From: Rhizobium mongolense USDA 1844
GTDB lineage: Bacteria; Pseudomonadota; Alphaproteobacteria; Rhizobiales; Rhizobiaceae
DNA length: 64,000 nt
Assembly: GCF_000419765.1 (NCBI RefSeq)
Contig: NZ_ATTQ01000011.1
Location: forward strand, 186,001-250,000
Reading direction: 5' to 3'
Below, in pieces: positions 17,449 through 25,692 of this stretch; position 1 is the stretch's first letter; every line of letters starts with the position of its first letter. The position numbers and the translations under genes were made by a program. The notes beneath the pieces are model-generated. The model saw only the letters and a list, made by a program, of their open reading frames with translations, was not told the DNA's origin and searched no databases.

Positions 17449-17541
17449 ATGAGCGATACCGCTGTTGGTTTTATGGTGGCAGCTGAACTGTCGGCCCTGT
17501 TCTGGGCCGCAGCGCTCATGGTGGCGTTATCGATCTCTTGA
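17449..17541 (+). CDS. Tiny single-pass membrane protein (30 aa)
   Basis: A near-perfect Shine-Dalgarno (AAGGAGGG, 17433-17440) lies eight bases before ATG at 17449. The product MSDTAVGFMVAAELSALFWA continues to a TGA at 17541 and forms one hydrophobic helix with a Glu in its first third. The ribosome site is among the best in the window, which strongly supports translation. Function is unknown; such peptides often bind and tune larger membrane complexes. Confidence 0.6.
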   Translation: MSDTAVGFMVAAELSALFWAAALMVALSIS

Positions 17542-17959
17542 CGACGCACGGCCTCTTCATCTTTACCTTGGCTGTCGCGACGTCAATGAGCAGCATTTGC
17601 AATAGGTTTCGACCTTCTGGCTGGTCGGCACATACTCCCGCTTGCAGTCGTCTTCTCTCAGTTGCGAACGCCAGGCGGGCTGGCAAGAATCTGCCGAGAA
17701 CTCAAGCGGCCAAGGCACACCGATTCATCCGAAGCGGCTGACGACGCCCAGACCATGAGAGGCAAAGACCGCCCCACGAACCAATCCCGATACAGACACT
17801 GCAGGGTTCTGAACCATCCGTCTCTTTCGCGATCGTCCGACGCGCTCGAGACTTCAGGCATCCGACATTTTTTCGTCGCCAACAAGGAGTGTCTTCCTAA
17901 GTGCTAGGGATAAATCCGCAGGCTCCATCAGGAAGATCTTTGCCGGCTCGCCGGTCACT
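17542..17959. other. Intergenic stretch, no gene recognised
   Basis: No reading frame here has a recognisable domain or ribosome site. It may include the decayed 5' part of the hipA-like gene that becomes recognisable at about 17960. Confidence 0.4.
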
Positions 17960-18467
17960 TCCCATCGCAGAAATATGAATGCGGCACGTGGTTCCGGCGT
18001 CACGCCTACCACAGATGTTTAAGGCCATCGCCGATCTCGTCTCTCCCGCAGAGCGCCTGGGGGCTGTTGGACGCCGTGATCTTTAACGTGTTGACCTGCA
18101 ATTCCGCTCTCCGGCGAAGAACTGCTCAGTCCTGATCGGCGCGGGCGGAACTGCAAAGCTCGCGCCCTGCGATCTGATGTGCGCAGCAATCTACGACCGG
18201 GTAGATCAACACCTGCCGCAAAATATTGGCGGCAGCTTTCTCGCGGCTGATTTACATGGGAAGCAGTGGAAAGCCTTCGCCGAAGAGACTGGGCTGAGCC
18301 CGGCAGCGACCGTAAAGCGCGTTGGCCACCTTGCCGCCAAGGTCGATCCGGTCAAAGGAGGTGTTCCCAAGCAGATCGCCACAGGAGCCGGTGATCCCTC
18401 CCGAGTACTGGAGCGGATCGTGCACGAGGTCCGCAAGAGATGCCGACGGATTTTGAGGCAGCTTTAG
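17960..18467 (+). pseudogene. Remnant of a hipA-type toxin kinase gene
   Basis: Fragments of a HipA C-terminal half are readable in shifting frames: LLDAVIFNVLTCNSA near 18064-18108, then AKNCSVLIGAGGTAKLAP from 18114 in another frame, and AIYDRVDQHLPQNIGG with KQWKAFAEETGLSPAA up to the stop at 18467. These correspond to the 'LLDALVFNVLIGNTDAHAKNFSL...LAPLYD...MKIGG' region of HipA Ser/Thr kinases. At least two frameshifts and loss of the conserved Asp-Ala-His show it is dead. No hipB antitoxin is seen. Confidence 0.7.
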
Positions 18468-18528
18468 GAGATGTGGCGGACTTTCGATCGACTTGCACTT
18501 CGCCCGGCAATCGCGGTAAAGCTGCGTG

Positions 18529-18681
18529 ATGGACGACAATGTCATCAAGTTTCGCAAGCCCAGGCCGCCCCGTCAGCGAGATCCCCGTCTTCGCAAGATT
18601 CTCATTGTACTCGGCGTGCTTGTTTTGTTTGCGGTCGCCTGGCTCTATTTCGCATTCGTGGGTGCCCCGGTGGCTTCTTGA
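18529..18681 (+). CDS. Small conserved rhizobial membrane protein (50 aa)
   Basis: The 50-aa product starts MDDNVIKFRKPRPPRQRDPRL, a basic cytoplasmic segment, followed by one transmembrane helix (LIVLGVLVLFAVAWLYFAF). Proteins starting with this 'NV(I/V)KFR(K/R)P' signature and one helix are common in Rhizobiales, so the gene is probably intact although short. GGTAAAG lies upstream. Function is unknown. Confidence 0.75.
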   Translation: MDDNVIKFRKPRPPRQRDPRLRKILIVLGVLVLFAVAWLYFAFVGAPVAS

Positions 18682-18924
18682 GGCTGCCGCAAGCTTCGAA
18701 GGGGCACTGGCTGCGGTGATCTTCAGGGGCAGGTTTGTCGACATGAGGCGATGAGCGCTCGGTTGCACCACCGGACTGCTTTCGCCAACCTCCAAGTCCT
18801 TTGGCGTGACATGCAGCTTCAACGGCGGTGTGCGAGACAAATGCACCAGCAAAATCGCCTTGAAGAGGTTCGAACTGAAAACCCTCGTCTTCGATTTCAG
18901 ATTCGATCGCGCGATCGGGTGAAC

Positions 18925-19821
18925 TCACGGATCTTGAGCACCTCTTCGATTAAGGACGATTCCATAAATGCTCGTTGTCGCAGCGATGAAGAGCTGATGT
19001 TTTGCACGACCACCGAAGCAAAGGTTCGACACAAGCTCCGGGACGAGGATCTTGCCCATCAGATGACCGTCTGGGGCGATGCAGTGTACCCCATCGGCTG
19101 CCGAAGACCACAAGTTACCTTCACCATCGATCCGAAAACCATCCGCGCATCCGGGATTGATGGCACAAAACACCTCTCCACCGGCAAGCCTACCGTTGGA
19201 GGCAACATCGAAGACCCGGATATGTCGCGGATCTGAGCTGAACATCCGCCCGGTATCGGCAACATAAAGGCGAGATTCGTCTGGACTAAAGGCCAGGCCG
19301 TTCGGGCAGGCAAAATCCGTCAGCACGGCTTCGATTTTTCCGGAGGGCTCCACCCGGTAGACGTGGCATGGCAGTTCTTGCTCGGCACGAAAGCCCTCGT
19401 AGTCGGTCATGATCCCGTAGTGCGGATCGGAAAACCAGATCGAATTGTCCGATTTTACCACGACATCGTTGGGAGAGTTTAGCCGCCTGCCCCGGTAGCT
19501 GTCGGCAATTACAGTGACGGAACCGTCGAGTTCCGTCCGTGTCACCCGCCGCGTTCCATGCTCGCATGTCACTAGTCTGCCCTGCTTGTCCCGCGTATTG
19601 CCATTGGCAAAGTTTGACGGCTCTCGGAATACCGATACCCCAGCGCCCGCAGACCAGCGAAGCATGCGATTATTCGGAATGTCCGAGAACAGTAGGCATC
19701 CCGCGTCGCCGAACCAGACCGGGCCCTCGACCCAGTCAAAGCCGGTGGCGATCTGCTTGACCGGCGCATTGCCGAGCACATAGGTGCTAAACAGCGGATC
19801 AAGCACTTCGAAACATGACAT
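18925..19821 (-). CDS. SMP-30/gluconolactonase-family lactonase
   Basis: The 298-aa protein is a six-bladed beta-propeller of the SMP-30/LRE family, with the metal-site Glu in DWVEGPVW, the Asn in NSPNDVVVKSDNSIWFSDP and the Asp in LYVADTG. Such enzymes hydrolyse sugar-acid lactones (glucono-, galactono- or idonolactone) to free acids using a divalent metal. It is the last gene of a minus-strand operon with an L-idonate-dehydrogenase-type enzyme and a hydroxyacid reductase, which suggests it feeds an aldonate into the pathway. Confidence 0.88.
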   Translation of the reverse strand: MSCFEVLDPLFSTYVLGNAPVKQIATGFDWVEGPVWFGDAGCLLFSDIPNNRMLRWSAGAGVSVFREPSNFANGNTRDKQGRLVTCEHGTRRVTRTELDGSVTVIADSYRGRRLNSPNDVVVKSDNSIWFSDPHYGIMTDYEGFRAEQELPCHVYRVEPSGKIEAVLTDFACPNGLAFSPDESRLYVADTGRMFSSDPRHIRVFDVASNGRLAGGEVFCAINPGCADGFRIDGEGNLWSSAADGVHCIAPDGHLMGKILVPELVSNLCFGGRAKHQLFIAATTSIYGIVLNRRGAQDP

Positions 19822-19888
19822 TGCGCTCTTCTCCCAGATTTACCGGGCCATTCTCATTCGGACAGCCGGACGCGAGTTGGCACTGGTG

Positions 19889-20920
19889 TCAATTGAAGGC
19901 AATCTGCGCCTTCATCGCCTGGCTCCGATCAGTTGCCAGTTCGAAGGCTGTCACAGCGTCTGATAGGCGAAGTGTGTGGGTAATCAGCGGCTTCACGTCG
20001 ATCAGCCCCTTTTGCATCAGTCCGACACCGGTCGCAAACTCCTCGTGAAAGCGGAAGGAACCATGCAGGTCCAGCTCCTTGGCTGTAATCGCCATCATCG
20101 GGAGGTTCATGTCTCCACCAAGGCCAAGCTGAATAATCACCGCGCGCGGGCGAAGAGCAGCTATGCCGGCAACCAAGGCAGGCGCGGCACCGGAGCACTC
20201 GTACAGGACGTCGAATGAGCCCTTTTGGGCTGCGTAAGGGGTCAGGGCATCCGGCTCGCTTCCCATATTGATGGCCCTGTCCGCGCCGACCTTGCGTGCC
20301 AGCGAGAGGGTGAAATCCGAGAGATCCGTTGCGACGATTTCGGCGGCGCCGGCACGGCGGGCTGCGAGGATCGACAGAAGGCCGATCGGCCCGCAGCCGG
20401 TCACCAGAACCCGTTTACCCAATATTTCTCCCGCCCGGCGAGTGGCGTGAAGAGTAACGGCCAGGGGTTCTGCGATCGCCGCTTCGCCTGGGGTAAGACC
20501 GTCCGCCGACACGCATTGAACGGCATCGGCGACGAGAACCTCTCGAAAAGCTCCCTGGACATGCGGGAAAGGCATGGCACTGCCATAAAACCGCATATTG
20601 AGGCACTGATTGTGAAGCCCTTCCTGGCAGTAGAGGCAGGATCGGCACGGCCGGGACGGAGAAACAGCGACGAGCTGGCCCGATTTCAATCCCTCAACGC
20701 CCGGGCCGAGGGCTTCCACATACGCGGACACCTCGTGACCAAGGATCATCGGCTCCCGCAGCCTGACTGCGCCGAAGCCGCCGTGATTGTAATAATGCAG
20801 ATCGCTGCCGCAGATGCCACCGGTTGCAAGGCGCAGGCGCACTTCTCCGGGTCCTGGCGCTTCGATCGGGCGCTCCTCGATACGCAGGTCTTTCGGACCG
20901 TGAATGACGATGGCTTTCAT
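19889..20920 (-). CDS. idnD: Zinc-dependent alcohol dehydrogenase, L-idonate 5-dehydrogenase type
   Basis: This 343-aa MDR-family enzyme has the catalytic zinc site (GICGSDLHYYNHGG, GHEV), the four-cysteine structural zinc loop (CRSCLYCQEGLHNQC), and a Rossmann dinucleotide fold (VTGCGPIGLL). The opening and 'HYYNHGGFG' segment match L-idonate 5-dehydrogenases, which oxidise L-idonate to 5-keto-D-gluconate with NAD(P). The neighbouring 5-ketogluconate-reductase-type SDR and gluconate kinase fit this assignment. Other sugar-acid or polyol substrates remain possible. Confidence 0.85.
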   Translation of the reverse strand: MKAIVIHGPKDLRIEERPIEAPGPGEVRLRLATGGICGSDLHYYNHGGFGAVRLREPMILGHEVSAYVEALGPGVEGLKSGQLVAVSPSRPCRSCLYCQEGLHNQCLNMRFYGSAMPFPHVQGAFREVLVADAVQCVSADGLTPGEAAIAEPLAVTLHATRRAGEILGKRVLVTGCGPIGLLSILAARRAGAAEIVATDLSDFTLSLARKVGADRAINMGSEPDALTPYAAQKGSFDVLYECSGAAPALVAGIAALRPRAVIIQLGLGGDMNLPMMAITAKELDLHGSFRFHEEFATGVGLMQKGLIDVKPLITHTLRLSDAVTAFELATDRSQAMKAQIAFN

Positions 20921-20931
20921 CGGCGCGCTCC

Positions 20932-21879
20932 TTAAAGAACCGGGGTCAGCAGGGGCTGACCGGAAAAATGCGCCATGAGATTGTCTCGAACAAGCTGTCC
21001 CATGGCCTTGCGTGTTTCGATGGTTCCAGATGCGTGGTGTGGCTGCAAGAGCACGTTGTCGAGGGCGAGAAACCGTGGATTGAGCTTCGGCTCACCTTCG
21101 AAGACGTCAAGGGCGGCGGAGCCCAACGCACCGCATTCGAGTGCATCAAGCAGGGCTTCTTCATCGATATTGGAAGCGCGGGAGATATTGATCAGCATCC
21201 CCTCCCCGCCGAGAGCCGCAATTACCTCGCGGCCGACGATGTGGCGGGTGGCGGCGGAAGCGGCCAAAGTGACGAACAGGAAATCCGAACGCGCTGCGAG
21301 TGCGACCGGATCGGCGACAAATTCCCAATCGGCGGCAAAATCTTTTGGCGCCACATCGGAATAAGCGATTTGCATATCGAAGCCCTGAAGGCGTTTGGCC
21401 ACTTCATAGCCGATCCGGCCAAGGCCGAGTACGCCGGCGCGGCGGCCCCACACACGACGCTTCAGCGGGTAGAGCCCCTTTGCCGCCCAGCTTCCGTCCT
21501 TTACCCAGCTTTCCGCGCCAATCATGCCGCGCGACAGGCACAACATCATCGCCACGCCAAGATCCGCTACGTCGCTCGTCAGCACGTCCGGTGTGTTGGT
21601 GACGCGGATGCCGCGTTCCCGGCAAGCCGCCAGGTCGACGGCATCAAAACCAACCCCATAGACCGAGATCAGCTCGAGTGAAGGGCAGGCCTCGATCATG
21701 GCCCGGCTGGCGCCGAGTTCGCCTCGCGTGGCGATCGCCCGGACATTGGGACCGACACCAGCAAGAAAGTCCGGCTTGTCGGCGGCCTCGAAGTAGCGAT
21801 GAACCGAAAATGCAGCATTCAGAGGCACTTCGTCCCATTCCGGATAGGGCCCGACTTGAAGGATCTGGGGTTTGCTCAT
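20932..21879 (-). CDS. D-isomer 2-hydroxyacid dehydrogenase (glyoxylate/hydroxypyruvate/2-ketoaldonate reductase type)
   Basis: A 315-aa NAD(P)-dependent reductase with the Rossmann motif GVLGLGRIGYEVAKRL, the active-site Arg after NISRAS, and the His in QPHHASGT. The family reduces 2-keto acids such as 2-ketogluconate, hydroxypyruvate or glyoxylate. ATG at 21879 is preferred over an upstream TTG at 21903. It is first in the minus-strand operon and lies directly next to a 16-bp palindrome shared with the divergent sugar-acid operon. In this context 2-keto-D-gluconate or 2-keto-L-idonate reduction is plausible. Confidence 0.88.
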   Translation of the reverse strand: MSKPQILQVGPYPEWDEVPLNAAFSVHRYFEAADKPDFLAGVGPNVRAIATRGELGASRAMIEACPSLELISVYGVGFDAVDLAACRERGIRVTNTPDVLTSDVADLGVAMMLCLSRGMIGAESWVKDGSWAAKGLYPLKRRVWGRRAGVLGLGRIGYEVAKRLQGFDMQIAYSDVAPKDFAADWEFVADPVALAARSDFLFVTLAASAATRHIVGREVIAALGGEGMLINISRASNIDEEALLDALECGALGSAALDVFEGEPKLNPRFLALDNVLLQPHHASGTIETRKAMGQLVRDNLMAHFSGQPLLTPVL

Positions 21880-21906
21880 TTCGGTGTTTCCGTCCCTTGA
21901 CAATTA

Positions 21907-21922
21907 ATGTTATCGATAACAT
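21907..21922. promoter_or_regulatory. GntR/IdnR-type LacI operator (perfect 16-bp palindrome)
   Basis: ATGTTATCGATAACAT is a perfect palindrome in the divergent promoter between the hydroxyacid reductase and the SDR gene. It fits the E. coli GntR/IdnR box ATGTTA-N4-TAACAT. The 14-bp core recurs exactly at 28784-28797 and 33724-33737. Confidence 0.85.
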
Positions 21923-21965
21923 AAAGGTGAGCATTGCGATTGTCGAGACAAAAATGAGGGAAACA

Positions 21966-22724
21966 ATGGGGCAGGACTTGTTTGATTTGACGGGCCGCCG
22001 AGCCCTCGTCACGGGATCGTCGCAGGGGATCGGCCTTGCCCTTGCGCGCGGTCTTGCCAATGCCGGTGCCGAAATCGTGCTCAATGGCCGCAACGCCGCA
22101 AAACTTGCGGAAGCCGCGAGAGGTCTCGGCGGCAGCACGCATCAATTGGCATTCGACGCGACCGATCATGAGGCCGTTCGCGCAGCAGTGGATGGCTTCG
22201 AAGCAACGATCGGGGCGATCGACATCCTCGTAAACAATGCGGGAATGCAGCATCGCACGCCGCTCGAGGTCTTTCCGGCGGACGCGTTCGAGCAGCTTAT
22301 GCGGACCAATATCTCCACTGTTTTCAACGTTGGCCAAGCGGTCGCACGGCACATGATCAAACGCGGAGCGGGCAAGATCATCAATATTGCCAGCGTACAG
22401 ACTGCATTGGCACGTCCCGGCATTGCACCCTACACGGCGACGAAGGGCGCCGTCGGTAATCTGACCAAGGGAATGGCCACCGACTGGGCCAAATACGGGC
22501 TGCAATGCAATGCCATCGCGCCCGGCTATTTCGATACGCCATTGAACGCCGCATTGGTTGCCGATCCCGCGTTTTCCGCCTGGCTGGAAAAGCGCACGCC
22601 GGCCGGCCGCTGGGGCAAGGTGGACGAACTGGTCGGCGCCTGCGTGTTCCTCGCCTCCAACGCATCCTCATTTGTGAACGGACATGTGCTTTATGTTGAC
22701 GGTGGCATTACGGCCTCTCTTTGA
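21966..22724 (+). CDS. idnO: Short-chain dehydrogenase, gluconate 5-dehydrogenase type
   Basis: The 252-aa protein is a classical SDR: cofactor motif TGSSQGIG, NNAG (225-kDa-independent family mark NNAGMQ), catalytic Ser (NIASVQ) and YTATK. The start MGQDLFDLTGRRALVTG resembles gluconate 5-dehydrogenases, which interconvert 5-keto-D-gluconate and D-gluconate. ATG at 21966 has GGGA upstream. It begins the plus-strand operon idnO-gntK-oxidoreductase-small protein and is controlled by the palindrome at 21907-21922. Its product would be phosphorylated by the next gene's kinase. Confidence 0.85.
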   Translation: MGQDLFDLTGRRALVTGSSQGIGLALARGLANAGAEIVLNGRNAAKLAEAARGLGGSTHQLAFDATDHEAVRAAVDGFEATIGAIDILVNNAGMQHRTPLEVFPADAFEQLMRTNISTVFNVGQAVARHMIKRGAGKIINIASVQTALARPGIAPYTATKGAVGNLTKGMATDWAKYGLQCNAIAPGYFDTPLNAALVADPAFSAWLEKRTPAGRWGKVDELVGACVFLASNASSFVNGHVLYVDGGITASL

Positions 22725-22737
22725 GGTTCCGCAGCGA

Positions 22738-23229
22738 ATGGTGCTGATGGGGGTTGCAGGGTGCGGCAAGTCCTCTGTCGGGGCCACGCTCGCCGCACGA
22801 TTGGGGGCGGCATATCTCGATGGCGACGACCTTCACCCGTCGGCGAACATCGACAAGATGAGCCGCGGCATGGCCTTGGACGATGAGGATCGCTGGCCAT
22901 GGTTGACCCTCGTGGGCGAGACTCTAACCAAGTCCGAAGGGCCGCAGATCGTCGGCTGTTCGGCGCTCAAGCGTGCCTACCGCGCTCACATCACGCAAAC
23001 TTCCGGAGAGACGATCACCTTCGTTCATCTTGCCGGTACGCCCGAGGTCATCAAGGCGCGAATGAATGCAAGAAAAGGTCATTTTATGCCGGCCGGCCTG
23101 CTGACGAGCCAGTTCGCCGCGCTGGAACCACCGGAGGCGGACGAAAACGCGTTCAGCGTGGATATCGACCGGCCGCTTGGCGCGATCGTCGAAGCAATCG
23201 TCACGCAATTGGAAGGAATGAAAACATGA
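22738..23229 (+). CDS. gntK: Gluconate kinase
   Basis: This 163-aa P-loop kinase has Walker A GVAGCGKSS, the GntK signature YLDGDDLHP, and GCSALKRAYR, as in thermoresistant/thermosensitive gluconokinases. It phosphorylates D-gluconate to 6-phosphogluconate, feeding the Entner-Doudoroff or pentose phosphate pathway. The frame is open upstream into the preceding SDR gene, but ATG at 22738 gives a normal-sized protein with GAGG before it. Its stop overlaps the next start (ATGA). Confidence 0.92.
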   Translation: MVLMGVAGCGKSSVGATLAARLGAAYLDGDDLHPSANIDKMSRGMALDDEDRWPWLTLVGETLTKSEGPQIVGCSALKRAYRAHITQTSGETITFVHLAGTPEVIKARMNARKGHFMPAGLLTSQFAALEPPEADENAFSVDIDRPLGAIVEAIVTQLEGMKT

Positions 23230-24113
23230 CGAACAAGGTTGCATTGATTGGCGCCGGCGCGATGGGCGGCGCCATCGGAACGCGGCTCGTCGAAACCGGG
23301 AACCATTTGACGGTCTTTGATCTCGACACGACCAAGATGCGCGAGCTGGTCGACAAAGGCGCTCTGCCGGCGGCAAGCGCGGCGGAAGCAGCCGCCGGCT
23401 CGGACTATGTCATCCTCAGCCTCAACTCGGCGAAAATCGTCCGGCTCGCCGTCTTCGGCGAAGGCGGCGTTGCAGGCGGCGCCAGGCCCGGAACTGTCAT
23501 CATAGACATGTCCTCGATCGACCCGGAGGCGACGAAGGCCCTGGCGTCCGAGGCGGCGGAAAAGGCCCTGCGCTGGGTCGACAGTCCCCTGTCGGGTGGC
23601 GCGCCCAAGGCATTGGTCGGACAGCTTACGCTTATGGCCGGCGGCAAGGAACAAGATGTCGTTGATGCCTACGAGGTGCTGCGGCACGTTGCCTCGAATT
23701 ACACGCATATGGGGCCTTCCGGCGCCGGCCAGACCACGAAGCTGATCAACCAGGTTCTCTGCGGGCTCAATTTTCTGGCCGTGGCGGAAGCGACGCAGTT
23801 GGCTCTCGATGCCGGCGTGGATGCGGCAAAGATCCCGCAGGCGTTGAAGGGCGGCCGGGCCGACAGCGCAATCCTGCAAGAATACATGCCGCGCTTTGTC
23901 GTCAAAGATTACCGTCGCACCGGAAGGATCGACAATATGGTCAAGGATTTGAGCGGGGCGCAGGATCTCGCCCGCCGCACCAACACCGCCATGCCGCTGA
24001 CGGCGCTGTGCGCCGAAATTCACCGCATGCTGACTGCCGCCGGTCTCGGCGGTGAGGACCAGGCCGCCCTGATGGAATTTTTCAAGGGACCCAACAAGGA
24101 CATCGTACAATGA
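23226..24113 (+). CDS. NAD(P)-dependent beta-hydroxyacid dehydrogenase (3-hydroxyisobutyrate/tartronate semialdehyde reductase family)
   Basis: The 295-aa protein has an N-terminal Rossmann motif (ALIGAGAMGGAIGTRL), the substrate loop (SPLSGGAPKALVGQLTLMAGG) and the catalytic Lys in GAGQTTKLINQ, all typical of beta-hydroxyacid dehydrogenases. Family members act on 3-hydroxyisobutyrate, D-glycerate/tartronate semialdehyde or related sugar acids. Its start overlaps the gntK stop and its stop overlaps the next start, so it is translationally coupled within the sugar-acid operon. The precise substrate is open. Confidence 0.88.
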   Translation: MTNKVALIGAGAMGGAIGTRLVETGNHLTVFDLDTTKMRELVDKGALPAASAAEAAAGSDYVILSLNSAKIVRLAVFGEGGVAGGARPGTVIIDMSSIDPEATKALASEAAEKALRWVDSPLSGGAPKALVGQLTLMAGGKEQDVVDAYEVLRHVASNYTHMGPSGAGQTTKLINQVLCGLNFLAVAEATQLALDAGVDAAKIPQALKGGRADSAILQEYMPRFVVKDYRRTGRIDNMVKDLSGAQDLARRTNTAMPLTALCAEIHRMLTAAGLGGEDQAALMEFFKGPNKDIVQ

Positions 24114-24442
24114 TAACACGCTATGCCCTCTTCGAAGGAAAACTGAAGGACGGTCAAACGGAGGCGTTTCGGGCCGCAGTGCTCAACGACATCCTGCCGA
24201 AATGGAAGGCCTTTCCCGGCGCCCTCGATGTCCGGGTAACCTTTGCCGATGCCCGCGATGAAGGAGCGCCGGAAATTCCCATGATTCTTGCGATCAACTA
24301 TCCCGATCTCGCAACCGTCGAGGCCGCGCTTGCGAGTCCAGCGCGCACCGCGGCCAAGGCAGCGACGGAAGAGGTATTGGCACGCTTTTTTGACGGGCGG
24401 ATCCATCATCATGTGACCCAGGCAAACGAATTCCCGCTCTAA
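24110..24442 (+). CDS. Small dimeric alpha/beta-barrel (EthD/Dabb-like) protein
   Basis: This 110-aa protein has the ferredoxin-like, dimeric alpha/beta-barrel look: start MITRYALFEGKL, a helix with conserved KWKAFPGALDVRV, and a terminal histidine-containing segment (FFDGRIHHHV). Such proteins in sugar and aromatic operons are small mutarotases, isomerases or unknown. It is coupled to the preceding dehydrogenase by an ATGA overlap, so it probably belongs to the same pathway. The assignment is structural inference, not a family match. Confidence 0.6.
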   Translation: MITRYALFEGKLKDGQTEAFRAAVLNDILPKWKAFPGALDVRVTFADARDEGAPEIPMILAINYPDLATVEAALASPARTAAKAATEEVLARFFDGRIHHHVTQANEFPL

Positions 24443-24601
24443 GCTCGACGCCGTGGCGGCTCGCTGCCCTCTTGGCTGTTCGACCACCGGCAAGGGGGCA
24501 GACCCAAAGTCCGACCAAAGCATCGGCCTTTTGCTGCGCGTTGAACGAGGCGAAATCACAACCTGCTTGCAAATTAAGCGTAAAGGCGGTTGTATTCATC
24601 T

Positions 24602-24615
24602 GGTAACGATAACAT
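24602..24615. promoter_or_regulatory. Degenerate GntR-type operator at the start of the LacI gene
   Basis: GGTAACGATAACAT ends two bases before the ATG of the LacI regulator. One half matches the ATGTTA half-site exactly and the other is degenerate, suggesting weak autoregulation. Confidence 0.55.
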
Positions 24616-24617
24616 GG

Positions 24618-25643
24618 ATGCAAATGCCCAGTATTCGTAAACCACCAACCATGGCGGATGTCGCCCGCATGGCGGGCGTGTCGCCGATGACGGTGTCGCG
24701 CGCTTTCAAGCGCGACACGTCCGTCAGCCAAGAGACACGCGAGGCTGTCAGACGTGCAACCGAAGAACTTGGTTACGTCTTCGACAGCACGGCTTCCAAT
24801 CTTCGATCACAGCGCACGGACTTCGTGGCCGTTACGATCCCCTCGATCAACAACGCCAATTTCGCTGATACGGTGCGGGCGCTGTCGGACGGCTTGTCGG
24901 ATAAGGGCTTGCAGGTCCTGCTCGGCTACACGAACTACGACGTTCGTGAAGAAGAGCGGCTGATCGAGCAGCTCTTGCGGCGCAAGCCCGAAGCAATCGT
25001 GGTAACGGGCGGCAAGCATACATCGCGAGCCCGCAAACTCCTGTCGAATGCCGGCATCCCCGTCATTGAAACCTGGGATCTTCCGGAAGATCCGATTGGA
25101 CACGTTGTCGGCTTCTCCAACGCATTGGCGGTGCGCGAGATGATCGATCATTTTGTCACCGTCGGCTATAGAAAGGTCGCCTTCATTGGTGGTGATGCTG
25201 ATCGCGACACGCGCGGCAGCGATCGGCGCGCCGGCTTCATAACCGCGATGGAGGATCACGGGTTGGACGCGACGCGCCTGATTGCCGCCGGGCCGCCGCC
25301 GATTTCAATGCGCGAGGGCGCGAACGCGATGGGCCGGTTGCTGGAGCATTTCCCAGATACCGAAGCGGTCATCTGCGTTTCTGATCTTTCGGCCTTCGGC
25401 GCACTTACCGAATGTCAACGGCGCGGCATTGCGGTGCCGGACCAGATTGCCATCGGCGGCTTCGGCGACTACGAGATCGGCGCAATTTGCGTTCCCAGTC
25501 TGACAACGATCAATGCCTTTGCTGCCGAGATCGGAGCAAAAACGGCGCAGCTCATTCTCGACGTCCTGGACGGGTCGCTTTCGGACAGCGCGGGCGTGAT
25601 AACGATCCGACCGGATTTGATTCTGCGCCAAACAAGCCGCTGA
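24618..25643 (+). CDS. LacI-family repressor, GntR/IdnR type
   Basis: The 341-aa protein has a LacI HTH and hinge at residues 12-60 (TMADVARMAGVSPMTVSRAFKRD...REAVRRATEELGYV), then a periplasmic-binding-like effector domain. Its HTH is of the type that binds GntR boxes, and palindromes of that type flank this locus. It follows the sugar-acid operon by 175 bp with a degenerate operator at its own start. It probably represses the idonate/gluconate genes until gluconate, 6-phosphogluconate or a ketogluconate is present. The effector is inferred. Confidence 0.88.
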   Translation: MQMPSIRKPPTMADVARMAGVSPMTVSRAFKRDTSVSQETREAVRRATEELGYVFDSTASNLRSQRTDFVAVTIPSINNANFADTVRALSDGLSDKGLQVLLGYTNYDVREEERLIEQLLRRKPEAIVVTGGKHTSRARKLLSNAGIPVIETWDLPEDPIGHVVGFSNALAVREMIDHFVTVGYRKVAFIGGDADRDTRGSDRRAGFITAMEDHGLDATRLIAAGPPPISMREGANAMGRLLEHFPDTEAVICVSDLSAFGALTECQRRGIAVPDQIAIGGFGDYEIGAICVPSLTTINAFAAEIGAKTAQLILDVLDGSLSDSAGVITIRPDLILRQTSR

Positions 25644-25692
25644 GGAAATAGCGGGCCGGAAGAAGATCGCTTGCCCACCCGCTCTGTCACGA

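Noticed and set aside
18602..18928. Minus-strand frame downstream of the lactonase gene
   Set aside because: It needs a GTG start, overlaps the well-supported 50-aa gene on the other strand and has no recognised domain.
22899..23225. Extension of the beta-hydroxyacid dehydrogenase into the gntK region
   Set aside because: It is a shadow of gntK in another frame; the Rossmann motif starts right after ATG at 23226.
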